This document shows positions 52,886 to 62,227 of a DNA stretch of 64,000 bases, piece after piece; the stretch's first letter is position 1; every line of letters starts with the position of its first letter. Location: contig CAIOYD010000041.1 in NCBI GenBank assembly GCA_903862415.1, positions 62,001-126,000 on the forward strand. Direction: 5' to 3'. This DNA is from an uncultured Oxalobacteraceae bacterium (GTDB taxonomy: Bacteria > Pseudomonadota > Gammaproteobacteria > Burkholderiales > Burkholderiaceae_D). Under the pieces are notes generated by a model. The model had not been told where the DNA came from and did not search any database. It worked only from the letters and a program-made list of their open reading frames with translations. Position numbers and translations under genes: made by a program.

Positions 52886-53634
52886 GTTGGCAATTTGTCT
52901 CGGGTAAATCGACATTCATAACGGATGGGTTCACGCTGTTGTTGGCTATGCTGCTGGCGTCTGCGGCGTTCGCCGCTGATACCCCGATTCCCCTGCAATA
53001 TTCGGAACGACCGCCGTATGTAACCCGGTCCCCGGATGGCTCGGTCAGTGGAATTGCGGCCACTGCCGCGATGCGCGCTTTCAAGGCGGCCGGTATCCCT
53101 TATGAATTGCAGTTTATGTCGGCAAAACACCAGCTCGTCAACCTGCAGGCGAACGAAGAACCTCTGTGTTCGATTGCGTGGTACAAGACCCCGGAACGCG
53201 AAGCTTTTGCCAAATTCACCAGGCCCGTTTCACAGGATACGCAGACGATTGCCCTGACTAACATTAATTTTCAAGCGCCGCAGCATGCAACGATAGAAAA
53301 CCTGCTCGCCAATCCGGAAACGCGTATCTTGCTCAAGCAAGCGGTCGTCTATGGATCTTATGTTGAAACCCGGTTAAGTTCGGCTAAGGCGCACGTGATC
53401 CGTACTTATGACGAGTATGAAACGATAGTCAGGGCGATCAAAAACGGGCGTGCTGACCTGACCTTTGCCACCTTGGAAGAAGTTGATTATTACGCCAAAC
53501 ACCTCGGTTATCCTATCGCTGCCTTCAACGTCATCCGCTTCGACGATGTCCCGCCAGGTGAATATCGTCACATCCTGTGCAGCAAAAAAGTTCCCGACGC
53601 CATCATTGAACGGTTGAACGCAGCGTTGCCATAA
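52882..53634 (+). CDS. Periplasmic solute-binding protein, SBP family 3-like
   Basis: 250 residues from ATG 52882, which overlaps the redoxin stop; ATG 52867 is an alternative. A signal peptide (TLLLAMLLASAAFA) is followed by PIPLQYSERPPYV...SGIAATAAMRAFKAAGIPYELQFM, then SIAWYKTPEREAFAKFTRPVSQDTQTIAL, typical of amino-acid-type binding proteins used as orphan sensors in Burkholderiales. No permease is adjacent, so a role in sensing or redox-linked uptake is only a guess. Confidence 0.75.
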   Translation: MSWQFVSGKSTFITDGFTLLLAMLLASAAFAADTPIPLQYSERPPYVTRSPDGSVSGIAATAAMRAFKAAGIPYELQFMSAKHQLVNLQANEEPLCSIAWYKTPEREAFAKFTRPVSQDTQTIALTNINFQAPQHATIENLLANPETRILLKQAVVYGSYVETRLSSAKAHVIRTYDEYETIVRAIKNGRADLTFATLEEVDYYAKHLGYPIAAFNVIRFDDVPPGEYRHILCSKKVPDAIIERLNAALP

Positions 53635-53692
53635 CCTAATTCAACCTGACTGATTAAAAACGAAACCTGATGGTGAGGGGTGTTTATTGAAT

Positions 53693-54190
53693 TCAATCCC
53701 AAATCTTTACTTTGAGTTGCACAGATACCGCTCCATACAGGCGGTCTTTGAGGGTCGGTACCACGGTAATGTTGAGACCGAAGCGGCCCCATTCAGCGCT
53801 GGCCATGGGGATGGCGGCTAAAAACCAGTTGCCGTTTTTCATGTGCGGATAACCATTGAAACCACCGGCAACCACACCCAGATGCAGCGGTCCCAAAGCC
53901 AGCGGCTGATAATACAGTCCGGCATAGTTGGAATACGCACGGTCGGAATTATAAAACCGTCCGGCAGTCACGGCACTGACCGTGGAGAAATGGTATTCCG
54001 CTCCGAGACCATAATTGTTGCTCTGCAGGTTGGCGTTGCGGTCAAAATGATAGGAATAAAAACCCGAATCAATCCAGACATCGTTGACCGGTTGAGAATC
54101 AATCAGGTCCATCCCGAGAAACGTGTCCTCTGCCATTGCGGGGTGGAAGAGGGTGAACAACAGCAGACTGGCACAAAGTAATTTTTTCAT
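53693..54190 (-). CDS. Outer-membrane beta-barrel protein, PagP-like
   Basis: 165 residues with a signal peptide (LLCASLLLFTLFHPAMA). The mature part has alternating beta-strand patterns (VWIDSGFYSYHFDRNANLQSNNYGLGAEYHF, AGRFYNSDRAYSNYAGLYYQP, LGPLHLGVVAGGFNGYP, LYGAVSVQLKVKIW) as in small eight-stranded barrels. It resembles lipid A palmitoyltransferase PagP relatives in length and style, but catalytic residues cannot be confirmed. Convergent with the preceding gene. Confidence 0.7.
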   Translation of the reverse strand: MKKLLCASLLLFTLFHPAMAEDTFLGMDLIDSQPVNDVWIDSGFYSYHFDRNANLQSNNYGLGAEYHFSTVSAVTAGRFYNSDRAYSNYAGLYYQPLALGPLHLGVVAGGFNGYPHMKNGNWFLAAIPMASAEWGRFGLNITVVPTLKDRLYGAVSVQLKVKIWD

Positions 54191-54278
54191 GGGAATGGCT
54201 TCTGTTATTGAATAGTATTGATCGGACGGTGAGCTTGAATTTCAGAATTAGCATACCAGAAAGGCATGATATCAAGCC

Positions 54279-55193
54279 TTATTTAGTCTGATTGTGTTGT
54301 ATATTTTGCCACGGACAGATATGTTCCGCTGCGGCTTCGATCAGACTGGCCAGGTGCAGCGTGCCTGGTCCGGCAGCTTCCGGATCGGCCAGAATCAAAT
54401 ACATGGTGGCAAAGCGTTCGCTGCCCTGATCCAGTGGCAGTGGTTTTAAACTGCCGTTGCGTAAGTGTTCGCTGATATTGATTTCAGGGAACCAGGCAAA
54501 GCCATAACCGCGCGCGACAGCCTCGATTGAGGTTGCCAGGTGACCCACGGTCCAGCGTTGCGACGCCTGCGCCATCAGGACGTTGGTCGTGCGTTTTGAG
54601 CCGGATTCGCGGATCACCAGATGGCGTTCGCTATCCAGATCGCGCAGGGTCAGGTTACGCTTGAGTTGATGCAGCGGGTGATCCGGGTGGGCGACGGAGA
54701 TAAAGCGTAAATGCATTAACGGGCGTCCGAGAAACCCTGCCGGTACGGTACTGGCAATGACCAGATCGGCCTGGCCGGTGAGCAGGGCTTCGGTAGTGCC
54801 TCCCATGACCGATTCAATCAATTCTATCCGCGTATGCGGGCTTTTTTGGCCAAACTGGTCCAGACAGTCGAGTAGCACACAGTTGGGGAAAATAATATCG
54901 GCGGCGATGCGGATTTCCGCTTCCCAGCCAGCGGAAATTTTTTTGGCCGCACGCTCGGTGGCTTCGGCTTCCTGCAGCAGATGCAATGCCCGGCGATACA
55001 GCAATTGCCCGGTAGGTGTGATGACTGATTTCCGGCCCTGAATTTCAAACGCACTGATGCCCAGCAGGGATTCGAGTTTTTGTACTGCATAGGTGACTGA
55101 AGACTGGCTTTTGTGCAGTGCCAGTGCGGCCTTGGCATAGCTGCCTGTATCGACCACACTGACCAGTGCGCGCCATTGTTCCAGTGTAATCAT
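54279..55193 (-). CDS. LysR-family transcriptional regulator
   Basis: 304 residues. The N-terminal winged HTH reads WRALVSVVDTGSYAKAALALHKSQSSVTYAVQKLESLLG; the effector-binding domain begins about residue 90 (EIRIAADIIFPNCVLLDCLDQF). It is divergent from azoR with a 104-base gap that contains an ATC-N9-GAT box, so it probably controls azoR-pirin and itself. Inducers may be quinones or electrophiles, inferred from the target genes. Confidence 0.92.
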   Translation of the reverse strand: MITLEQWRALVSVVDTGSYAKAALALHKSQSSVTYAVQKLESLLGISAFEIQGRKSVITPTGQLLYRRALHLLQEAEATERAAKKISAGWEAEIRIAADIIFPNCVLLDCLDQFGQKSPHTRIELIESVMGGTTEALLTGQADLVIASTVPAGFLGRPLMHLRFISVAHPDHPLHQLKRNLTLRDLDSERHLVIRESGSKRTTNVLMAQASQRWTVGHLATSIEAVARGYGFAWFPEINISEHLRNGSLKPLPLDQGSERFATMYLILADPEAAGPGTLHLASLIEAAAEHICPWQNIQHNQTK

Positions 55194-55200
55194 AGTTTAT

Positions 55201-55215
55201 ATCTAATTAATAGAT
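55201..55215. promoter_or_regulatory. LysR-type binding box
   Basis: ATCTA-ATTAA-TAGAT, a dyad fitting the classic ATC-N9-GAT (T-N11-A) LysR box, 7 bases upstream of the lysR start and 83 bases upstream of azoR. Confidence 0.65.
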
Positions 55216-55297
55216 TGAATTGGGCTAAATATTGCGCTTTTTTATCTATTATTTCAATGATTAAATGACGTTACTCCACCAACACAAGGAAATCGTC

Positions 55298-55912
55298 ATG
55301 AAAACATTACTTCAAATTAACGCCAGTTTATTCTCCAGCCAAGGTCAGTCCAGCTTGCTGGCCAATCGTTTTGTGGCCGCCTGGCAGGCTGACCACACCG
55401 AGGGCCAGGTGATAGTACGTGATCTGGCCAGCGACCCAGTTCCACATCTGGATGGTCAGCGGTTTTCTGCCTTGATCAGTCAGGCAGACAGCCGCACGCC
55501 GGAACAACAGGCTGTGGTGGATTTTTCTGACAACCTGATTAATGAATTAAAATCGGCGGATATTCTGGTGTTGGGTTTGCCTCTGTATAATTTCGGCGTG
55601 CCTTCGGTACTCAAAGCGTATATTGACCATATCGCCCGTGCTGGCAGCACCTTTAGCTATACCGCCACCGGACCGGTTGGTTTGCTCAGTGGTAAAAAAG
55701 CGCTGATTTTTGCGACCCGTGGTGGTAAATACGCCGGTACCGCCATGGATACCCAGACCGACTACGTGCGTGGTTTTCTGGCTTTCATTGGCATTACCGA
55801 TGTCGAGTTTGTTTATGCCGAAGGTCTGGCCATGGGCGAAGAAGGCAAGCAGTCGGCACTGGTTCAGGCGCATGACAAAATTGCTGAACTCAATCTGGCA
55901 TTAGCAGCATAA
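55298..55912 (+). CDS. azoR: FMN-dependent NADH:quinone oxidoreductase / azoreductase
   Basis: 204 residues from ATG 55298 (AAGGA ribosome binding site); a start at 55265 is unlikely. Flavodoxin-like fold: LLQINASLFSSQGQSSLLA, LVLGLPLYNFGVPSVLKAYIDHIARAGSTF (FMN and quinone site), FATRGGKY. AzoR reduces azo dyes and quinones in two-electron steps, protecting from thiol stress. Together with the pirin gene 27 bases downstream it forms a probable LysR-regulated operon. Confidence 0.93.
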   Translation: MKTLLQINASLFSSQGQSSLLANRFVAAWQADHTEGQVIVRDLASDPVPHLDGQRFSALISQADSRTPEQQAVVDFSDNLINELKSADILVLGLPLYNFGVPSVLKAYIDHIARAGSTFSYTATGPVGLLSGKKALIFATRGGKYAGTAMDTQTDYVRGFLAFIGITDVEFVYAEGLAMGEEGKQSALVQAHDKIAELNLALAA

Positions 55913-55939
55913 TTTCTTTAATTTTTTCAAGGTCGTTAT

Positions 55940-56815
55940 ATGGAAACCACACAACCCCAACTGCGTCGTCTGCAAATTGAAATCAAAGGCATGGCCACCT
56001 CGGATGGTGCCGGAGTTAAATTGATGCGCAGTCTGGGGAGTGGTCCGCATGCGCGCCTGGATCCGTTTTTGATGCTGGATGAATTTTCTTCGATCAATCC
56101 TGGTGATTATATTGCCGGTTTTCCTGCGCATCCGCATCGCGGATTTGATACCGTAACGTATATTATCGATGGCCATATGCGCCATGAAGATCATATGGGC
56201 AATATCGGTCATATCCAGAGTGGTGGCGTGCAGTGGATGACGGCCGGACGCGGCGTGATCCATTCAGAAATGCCGGAGCAGGTCGAAGGACGGCTGCGTG
56301 GTTTTCAGTTGTGGATCAATTTGCCGGCCAAAGAAAAAATGAAGCCGGTGCTGTATCGCGATATTCAGCCTGACCAGATTCCGGTGCTTGCGCTGCAGCA
56401 GGGTGGTTTTGTGAAAGTGATTGCTGGCAGCGTGACGATTGAAGGCAACAGCGTACAGGGGCCGATTCAGGGGGTGACCACCGAACCGCTGTATCTCGAT
56501 GTCAGACTGGCAGCGCACAGCAGCCTGCGTTTTGCACTGCCGCGGCAACATCAGGCCTTGGTCTACACCTATGAGGGGCAATTGCAGATCGCTGGCCAAG
56601 CCGTGGGCAACCACAGTGCCGGGATACTGACCGAAGGTGATACACTCGAAATTCACAGTCTGGAACAGGAAACCCGCTTTTTGGTGTTGGCCGGTAAGCC
56701 CATTGGTGAACCGGTAGTACAATATGGACCTTTCGTGATGAATACCCGTGCTGAAATCGAGCAGGCTGTGGCGGATTATCAACAAGGCAAGTTAACCGAA
56801 CCTGCTGGCAACTAA
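55940..56815 (+). CDS. Pirin family protein
   Basis: 291 residues of the bicupin type. The first cupin contains the metal ligands in HPHRGFDTVTYIIDGHMRHEDHMGN and HSEMPE; GGVQWMTAGRGVIHSEMPEQ is diagnostic. The second cupin (about 165-290) lacks them, as usual. Bacterial pirins include quercetin dioxygenases (YhhW). Location after azoR suggests quinone or flavonoid handling. Confidence 0.92.
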   Translation: METTQPQLRRLQIEIKGMATSDGAGVKLMRSLGSGPHARLDPFLMLDEFSSINPGDYIAGFPAHPHRGFDTVTYIIDGHMRHEDHMGNIGHIQSGGVQWMTAGRGVIHSEMPEQVEGRLRGFQLWINLPAKEKMKPVLYRDIQPDQIPVLALQQGGFVKVIAGSVTIEGNSVQGPIQGVTTEPLYLDVRLAAHSSLRFALPRQHQALVYTYEGQLQIAGQAVGNHSAGILTEGDTLEIHSLEQETRFLVLAGKPIGEPVVQYGPFVMNTRAEIEQAVADYQQGKLTEPAGN

Positions 56816-56894
56816 ATTCCTGCCCGGACTGACCCATTTGTAGCGGAATGCGTTATGCTCTCGTGTCTTTTTATGCTTAAGTCTGTGAATTTGT

Positions 56895-57524
56895 ATGCCT
56901 GGTAACAAAAATATTCCTGAAGTAATCGATCCGGCGGCTGTGCAGGTGGAGTTTATTTCTTCCTGTCTGCTGCCTACCACTTGGGCCACCTTTGAGTTGC
57001 ATGCTTTTTTTGAAGCTGCCACCGGTAAAGAACATCTGGCACTTACACTCGGCAATGTCGCCGATGGAGCGCCGGTGTTGGCGCGTTTGCATTCGGAGTG
57101 TTTAACGGGTGACGCGCTGTTCAGTCAGCGATGTGATTGTGGTGCGCAACTGGAAACGGCAATGAAAAACATTGCCAAAGAAGGCCGTGGTGTGTTGCTC
57201 TATCTGCGCCAGGAAGGCCGTGGCATTGGTCTGCTCAATAAAGTCCAGGCGTATCGTTTGCAGGATGCCGGTGCGGATACGGTCGAAGCCAATCAGGCAC
57301 TCGGTTTTGAGCCGGATCAGCGCAATTACCACATCTGTCTGCCGATGTTGCAGCATCTGAAGATCAGCGCCGTCAAATTAATGAGCAATAACCCGCGCAA
57401 GGCGCAGGCGTTGGAACAGTCGGGTATCCGGGTGACCGAACATATTCCGTTGATTATCAAAAAGAATCCGTTTAATGAACGTTATTTGTTGACCAAGGCA
57501 GCCAAGCTGGGGCATGTGTTATAA
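56895..57524 (+). CDS. ribA: GTP cyclohydrolase II
   Basis: 209 residues, stand-alone. Zinc Cys residues are in HSECLTGDALFSQRCDCGAQLE; the catalytic stretch LLYLRQEGRGIGLLNKVQAY and the C-terminal MSNNPRKAQALEQSGI are diagnostic. It opens GTP to the first riboflavin intermediate. The rest of the riboflavin genes are not in this window. Confidence 0.95.
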   Translation: MPGNKNIPEVIDPAAVQVEFISSCLLPTTWATFELHAFFEAATGKEHLALTLGNVADGAPVLARLHSECLTGDALFSQRCDCGAQLETAMKNIAKEGRGVLLYLRQEGRGIGLLNKVQAYRLQDAGADTVEANQALGFEPDQRNYHICLPMLQHLKISAVKLMSNNPRKAQALEQSGIRVTEHIPLIIKKNPFNERYLLTKAAKLGHVL

Positions 57525-57596
57525 GTAGTTGGCCAATGCCGCAGTGCACGTCGATGGATTGATATTTTCTACCTCACAGGAAGAGCAGACGACCTT

Positions 57597-58772
57597 ATGG
57601 CAAGCAAACCAGCAACTGCGAAGAAGTCGCTCAGCTCCCCGCGGCATTTGCATCCGCCCGCCATGGATCATGAACATATTGCTCTGGTGTTGCAGGGTGG
57701 TGGTGCTTTGGGCGCGTATCAGGCTGGTGTGTTTGAAGCTATATCGCTCATTCCGAGTGAGCCGCACTGGGTCGCCGGGGTGTCGATCGGTGCGATCAAT
57801 GCGGCCCTTATCGTTGGCAATCCGCCACAGCAGCGGGTAGCGCGGCTGCAGGAATTCTGGAATTTGGTCACCTCAACCTCGAGCATGTTTGCACCGATTT
57901 TTGATCATCAATGGTCGGCGATGCATCAGATGGGTGCTTCGATGGCGTCTTCGTTTGGGGTGCCTGGTTTTTACAAGCCACGCATGCCGCCACCGCTGTT
58001 TCAGCCGCAGGGCACCGATGCTGCCCTCAGTTATTACGATGCCACTCCCTTGCGTGCCACTCTGGAGCGCCTGATCGACTTTGATCTGATCAACAGCGCA
58101 GCAGTGCGCCTTTCCGTTGGTGCGGTGAATGTCCGTACCGGCAATTCGATTTATTTTGATAATACCAAACAGCAGATTGGCCCTGAGCACATCATGGCCA
58201 GTGCGGCTTTGCCGCCCGCGTTTGCTCCGGTGATTATCGATGGTGAACCGTATTGGGATGGCGGCATCGTCTCCAATACGCCACTGCAGTATGTGCTGGA
58301 TAATCGCGAACAGAAAAAAACCATGGCCGTACAGGTGGATTTGTTTAGCGCCCGGGGTAAACTGCCGGTCAACATGGGCGCCGTGCTGGCGCGTCAAAAA
58401 GATATTCAGTATTCCAGTCGTACCCGGCTGTGCACCGATAATTCGGCGCAACTGTTACGCAGCAAGCAGGCGATACAGAAACTCATTGCCAAACTGCCGC
58501 CAGCGTTGCGCAATGATCCTGAAGTCCAACGATTGATGGATGCCACCAGTACCTCGCATCTGGATATCGTGCATCTGATCTATCGTCAGGATATTTATGA
58601 ACTCGAATCCAAGGATTATGAGTTTTCCCGCGCCACCATGCTGGCACACTGGAATGCCGGTTTGAGTGATATGCAGCGCACGCTGGATCATCCGCAGTGG
58701 CTGTGCATGGCCAGTGATGAGGATAATGTGACGGTGTATGATCTGGCGCACAGCACGCACGAGCGCAGTTAA
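57597..58772 (+). CDS. Patatin-like phospholipase family protein
   Basis: 391 residues from ATG 57597 (Met at 57663 is an alternative start, just before the fold). Oxyanion hole LQGGGALGAYQAG, nucleophile elbow GVSIGAINAAL (Ser in GxSxG) and the catalytic Asp in YWDGGIVSNTPLQ form the patatin dyad. A C-terminal DUF3734 domain (about 290-385, HLDIVHLIYRQDIYELESKDYEFSR) is usual in bacterial members. Probably cytoplasmic or membrane-associated lipase; no signal peptide. Confidence 0.9.
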   Translation: MASKPATAKKSLSSPRHLHPPAMDHEHIALVLQGGGALGAYQAGVFEAISLIPSEPHWVAGVSIGAINAALIVGNPPQQRVARLQEFWNLVTSTSSMFAPIFDHQWSAMHQMGASMASSFGVPGFYKPRMPPPLFQPQGTDAALSYYDATPLRATLERLIDFDLINSAAVRLSVGAVNVRTGNSIYFDNTKQQIGPEHIMASAALPPAFAPVIIDGEPYWDGGIVSNTPLQYVLDNREQKKTMAVQVDLFSARGKLPVNMGAVLARQKDIQYSSRTRLCTDNSAQLLRSKQAIQKLIAKLPPALRNDPEVQRLMDATSTSHLDIVHLIYRQDIYELESKDYEFSRATMLAHWNAGLSDMQRTLDHPQWLCMASDEDNVTVYDLAHSTHERS

Positions 58773-59209
58773 AAAATCATCCCGTAGCGATGTTGCAGCA
58801 CGATGGTGCTGCTTTGGATGAGGCTATTCAAGCCTAACAATAACTGAATCAGGGTATCTTCTGGCAGCACCCAGATCTGCCCGCGTCCCGGCTGCGCGCC
58901 AGTGCAGGCGGAAATAATTGGCGCCACCCACGCGGCTTCCGGTGTGACATCGAGTAACAGCATGCCTTCACTGGTGGTGTACAAAAAAACTTCTCCTCCC
59001 AATTCCAGCACAAAACAGATGCCCTGACCATCTGGCTGACTGCGCGCCTGTTCCAGATAAAAATTGAGTTCCAGATTGCTGTTGGCGACCCAGATTTCTG
59101 CTTCATCGGCACCATGCAAAAATTCCCATGGTCGTTGATGTGATTCGGGCAAGTCTGGTGGCTGTGGCATAAAACCCTGTTGAAAGTGGAAGTAAATTGA
59201 AGCGTGCAT
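58769..59209 (-). CDS. Conserved-looking protein of unknown function
   Basis: 146 residues, no signal peptide. Aromatic and acidic, with YLEQARSQPDGQGICFVLELGGEVFLYTTSEGMLLLDVTPEAAW as the best-ordered part. No family recognised. It is convergent with the patatin gene (4-base overlap at the stops) and divergent from nirK; its start region shares the 180-base gap holding the nirK control elements. Confidence 0.6.
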   Translation of the reverse strand: MHASIYFHFQQGFMPQPPDLPESHQRPWEFLHGADEAEIWVANSNLELNFYLEQARSQPDGQGICFVLELGGEVFLYTTSEGMLLLDVTPEAAWVAPIISACTGAQPGRGQIWVLPEDTLIQLLLGLNSLIQSSTIVLQHRYGMIF

Positions 59210-59253
59210 GATTGTAGCGATAAATTGGCGCTTTGGGCCCGATCCGGAAATTC

Positions 59254-59267
59254 TTAACTTGGATCAA
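59254..59267 (+). promoter_or_regulatory. CRP/FNR-type (FNR/DNR) box upstream of nirK
   Basis: TTAAC-TTGG-ATCAA within CTTAACTTGGATCAAG, which fits the TTGAC/TTAAC-N4-ATCAA/GTCAA pattern of FNR- and DNR-type sites. It is 122 bases upstream of the nirK ATG. It should place nirK under low-oxygen or nitric oxide control. Confidence 0.65.
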
Positions 59268-59389
59268 GTGTGTTTTTGATTGTCGTGCGTAGACTCTCTG
59301 TGAGTTTATTTTTTTTGAATCCGGAAAACTGTCGCGCGGTTGCGCTTTTCTTGAATTTTCGACATCTTATTGTACTGACAGGGATTTTT

Positions 59390-60865
59390 ATGAAACGTTA
59401 TTCAGCTCTATTAGCTCTGCCGTTTGTTTTTATGCTGGCCAGCCAGGCAGCCGGTGCTGCTGCTACGGCCAAGTTGAGCGGTGATTTTGGTCCGCCACAG
59501 GGCGAACCTATCCATGCGGTGTTGACCAGCCCGCCGAATGTACCGCCACCAATCCACCGCAAATTTCCTGCCAAAGTTATCGTCGATCTGGAAGTGATCG
59601 AACAGGAAAAAGAAATTTCCGAAGGTGTTAAGTATATGTTCTGGACTTTCGGTGGTTCGGTGCCTGGCAGTTTTATCCGTGTGCGCCAGGGCGATACGGT
59701 GGAATTTCATCTGAAGAATAATCCGGGCAGCAAAATGCCACACAATATTGATCTGCATGGCGTGACCGGTCCTGGTGGTGGTGCTGCTTCAAGTTTTACT
59801 GCCCCGGGACATGAATCACAATTCACTTTCAAGGCACTCAATGAAGGTGTGTATGTTTACCACTGTGCCACTGCGCCGGTCGGTATGCATATCGCCAATG
59901 GTATGTATGGCCTGATTCTGGTAGAGCCGCCTGAAGGCATGCCACCTGTGGATCATGAATACTATGTCATGCAGGGTGATTTTTACACTTCCGGCAAATA
60001 CCGCGAAAAAGGCCTGCAACCGTTTGATATGGATAAAGCCATCGATGAACGGCCCAGCTATGTGTTGTTTAACGGTGCCGAAGGTTCCATGACAGGTGAC
60101 AAGGCATTAACTGCCAAAACCGATCAAACCATCCGTTTATTTGTCGGCAATGGTGGCCCGAATCTGGTGTCGAGTTTTCATGTGATCGGTGCGATTTTTG
60201 ACAAGGTACGTTATGAAGGCGGCACCAATGTGCAAAAAAATGTTCAAACTACCCTGATTCCTTCCGGTGGTGCGGCGGTGGTGGAGTTTCAAACCAAGGT
60301 TCCCGGCAGTTATGTGCTGGTGGATCATTCGATTTTCCGTGCCTTTAATAAAGGTGCGCTGGCCATCATGAAAGTCGATGGACCGGCACGCAAAGATATT
60401 TATTCCGGCAAGGAGCTCGATTCGGTGTATCTGGGCGACCGTGCCCAGGCCAATATGAGTGGCGTGAGTGCAGCTACCAAAGCGGCAGCCAGCGGTACGC
60501 TGACATTGCAGGATCAAATCAATGCCGGTCGCGAACTGTTTGCCGGAACCTGTTCAGTTTGTCATCAAGCCAATGGTGCCGGTATTCCTGGTGTGTTCCC
60601 GCCGTTAGCCAAGTCGGATTTCTTGGCGGCTGACCCACATCGTGCTATCGGTATTGCGCTGCGCGGTCTGACCGGAAAAGTCGTGGTCAATGGTGGTGAA
60701 TATAACTCGGTCATGCCTCCGATGAGTCAGCTTAATGACGATGAAGTTGCCAATATTCTGACCTTTGTCCTCAATAGCTGGGATAACAAGGGTGGAAATA
60801 TTGATGCTGCTACTGTCAAGGCCGAACGTGCCAAACCGGCGGTTGCGCCCAAGTCTGAACATTGA
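59390..60865 (+). CDS. nirK: Copper nitrite reductase with C-terminal cytochrome c domain
   Basis: 491 residues from ATG 59390 (CAGGGA upstream), with a signal peptide. Two cupredoxin domains: type 1 copper ligands His118, Cys159, His167 and Met172; type 2 His123 and His158, catalytic Asp121 ([28 protein letters not shown]), with the inter-subunit His in SSFHVIG. A C-terminal class I cytochrome c (about 375-480) carries CSVCH (388-392) and a Met ligand in SVMPPM. It reduces nitrite to nitric oxide in the periplasm; the fused haem probably delivers electrons directly. First gene of nirK-nirV-sco. Confidence 0.96.
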   Translation: MKRYSALLALPFVFMLASQAAGAAATAKLSGDFGPPQGEPIHAVLTSPPNVPPPIHRKFPAKVIVDLEVIEQEKEISEGVKYMFWTFGGSVPGSFIRVRQGDTVEFHLKNNPGSKMPHNIDLHGVTGPGGGAASSFTAPGHESQFTFKALNEGVYVYHCATAPVGMHIANGMYGLILVEPPEGMPPVDHEYYVMQGDFYTSGKYREKGLQPFDMDKAIDERPSYVLFNGAEGSMTGDKALTAKTDQTIRLFVGNGGPNLVSSFHVIGAIFDKVRYEGGTNVQKNVQTTLIPSGGAAVVEFQTKVPGSYVLVDHSIFRAFNKGALAIMKVDGPARKDIYSGKELDSVYLGDRAQANMSGVSAATKAAASGTLTLQDQINAGRELFAGTCSVCHQANGAGIPGVFPPLAKSDFLAADPHRAIGIALRGLTGKVVVNGGEYNSVMPPMSQLNDDEVANILTFVLNSWDNKGGNIDAATVKAERAKPAVAPKSEH

Positions 60866-60867
60866 TC

Positions 60868-61650
60868 ATGTCGTCAGCAGCAAAAAAATTGTGGTTGGTC
60901 ATGAGCGCGTTGGCGGTGATGGTTTCCGCCAGCGCGGCTGATTATGTGACTATCCCATCAGGCCAGTTGGTGAGTGTGCTGGCCAATGCAGCCGATAACA
61001 AGCCCGTGGCGATTGCGGCATTTTCGCTGCGGGTTTTGCCAGTGACGCAGGCTGAATTTGCTTCCTTTGTCAAAGCGCAGCCGCAATGGCAACGCGGGCA
61101 GGTGGCGGAAATTTTTTCTGACAACAGTTATCTGCACCGCTGGAACAGTGCCACCGACAGTGGTGAGCAACCACAGCAACCGGTCACCAGTGTGAGCTGG
61201 TTTGCGGCCGAAGCGTTTTGTGAAAGCGAGGGCGCACGTCTGCCCAGCTGGTATGAATGGGAATATGTCGCAGCAGCAGATGGTCAGCACGCAGATGCCA
61301 GAAAAGATCCGCACTGGCGCGCCAAAATTTTATCCTGGTATGATCAGCCGCCCAGCCAAAAGGCACCGGAGGTAGGTGGTGAGCTGAATTATTATGGGGT
61401 ACGTGATATGCATGGCTTGATCTGGGAATGGGTGGATGATTTCAATGCGCTCTTTATCAGTCCCGACAGCCGCAATCAGGGCGACCCGGATAAATTAAAA
61501 TTTTGTGGTGCCGGCGCGATCAGTTTGCAGGATAAAGAAAATTTTGCCATCCTGATGCGCATAGCGCTGTTATCTTCACTCAGTGGTTCCGACAGCACCG
61601 ATAACCTCGGTTTCCGCTGCGCCCGCAATCTTAATCCAGTTGGGAAATGA
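60868..61650 (+). CDS. nirV: NirV-like formylglycine-generating-enzyme family protein
   Basis: 260 residues from ATG 60868, which overlaps no coding of nirK but starts 2 bases after its stop. A signal peptide (LWLVMSALAVMVSASA) is present. FGE/sulfatase-modifying fold: YVTIPSGQL...FSLRVLPVTQAEFASFV, PVTSVSWFAAEAFCESEGARLPSWYEWEYVA, VRDMHGLIWEWVDDF, DNLGFRCARN. NirV is commonly linked to copper nirK; its biochemical role is unknown. The canonical Cys pair of true FGE is not evident. Confidence 0.85.
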   Translation: MSSAAKKLWLVMSALAVMVSASAADYVTIPSGQLVSVLANAADNKPVAIAAFSLRVLPVTQAEFASFVKAQPQWQRGQVAEIFSDNSYLHRWNSATDSGEQPQQPVTSVSWFAAEAFCESEGARLPSWYEWEYVAAADGQHADARKDPHWRAKILSWYDQPPSQKAPEVGGELNYYGVRDMHGLIWEWVDDFNALFISPDSRNQGDPDKLKFCGAGAISLQDKENFAILMRIALLSSLSGSDSTDNLGFRCARNLNPVGK

Positions 61651-61651
61651 C

Positions 61652-62227
61652 ATGAAACGTCGATTGTTGTCGTTAATATTTTGCGCCATGCTGACAGCTG
61701 TGCTGGGCATGAACAACGTCTGTGCTCAGGCTTTGCCGGGTAATTCGGTATATCAATTGCCCATACAGCTGACCGACCAGGATGGGCAGGCATTACGGCT
61801 GGCAGATAAACGCGGCCAGCCTGTCATTATCAGCATGTTTTATAACTCGTGCCAGTTTGTCTGTCCTATGCTTATCGATACGTTGCAGGCAACGGTGGCC
61901 GGACTGAGTGATGAGCAGCGTGACAGGCTGTCGATGGTGCTGGTGAGTTTTGATCCGGCCAGAGATACGGTGGCCGTGCTCAAATCGATACAGGCGGCAC
62001 GTCAGTTGACCTCGCCGTCCTGGACTCTGGCGCGTACAGATACACGCGCCGTGCGCAAGCTGGCCGCTACTTTGGGAATACAATACCGGCTGCTGGAAAG
62101 CGGCGATTACAACCACAGCACATCGCTGGTGCTGCTCGACGCTCAGGGACGCATAGTTGGCAACACCAATGTATTGGGCGAGGTTGATCCGAAGTTTTTA
62201 GCGCTGATTCAAAAGACGTTGCGATGA
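61652..62227 (+). CDS. SCO1/SenC-type copper chaperone
   Basis: 191 residues from ATG 61652 (GGGAAATGAC upstream), overlapping nothing but only one base from the nirV stop. A signal peptide (SLIFCAMLTAVLGMNNVCA) is followed by a thioredoxin fold with the copper motif FYNSCQFVCPM (CxxxCP) and the third ligand His in YNHSTSLVLLD. SCO proteins deliver copper to CuA or copper enzymes; here the natural client is NirK. Confidence 0.9.
   Translation: MKRRLLSLIFCAMLTAVLGMNNVCAQALPGNSVYQLPIQLTDQDGQALRLADKRGQPVIISMFYNSCQFVCPMLIDTLQATVAGLSDEQRDRLSMVLVSFDPARDTVAVLKSIQAARQLTSPSWTLARTDTRAVRKLAATLGIQYRLLESGDYNHSTSLVLLDAQGRIVGNTNVLGEVDPKFLALIQKTLR

Noticed and set aside
59259-59268. Short dyad TTGGATCAAG read as a complete FNR site
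   Set aside because: The half-site spacing is too short for TTG-N8-CAA; the acceptable reading is the 14-base TTAAC-N4-ATCAA at 59254-59267.
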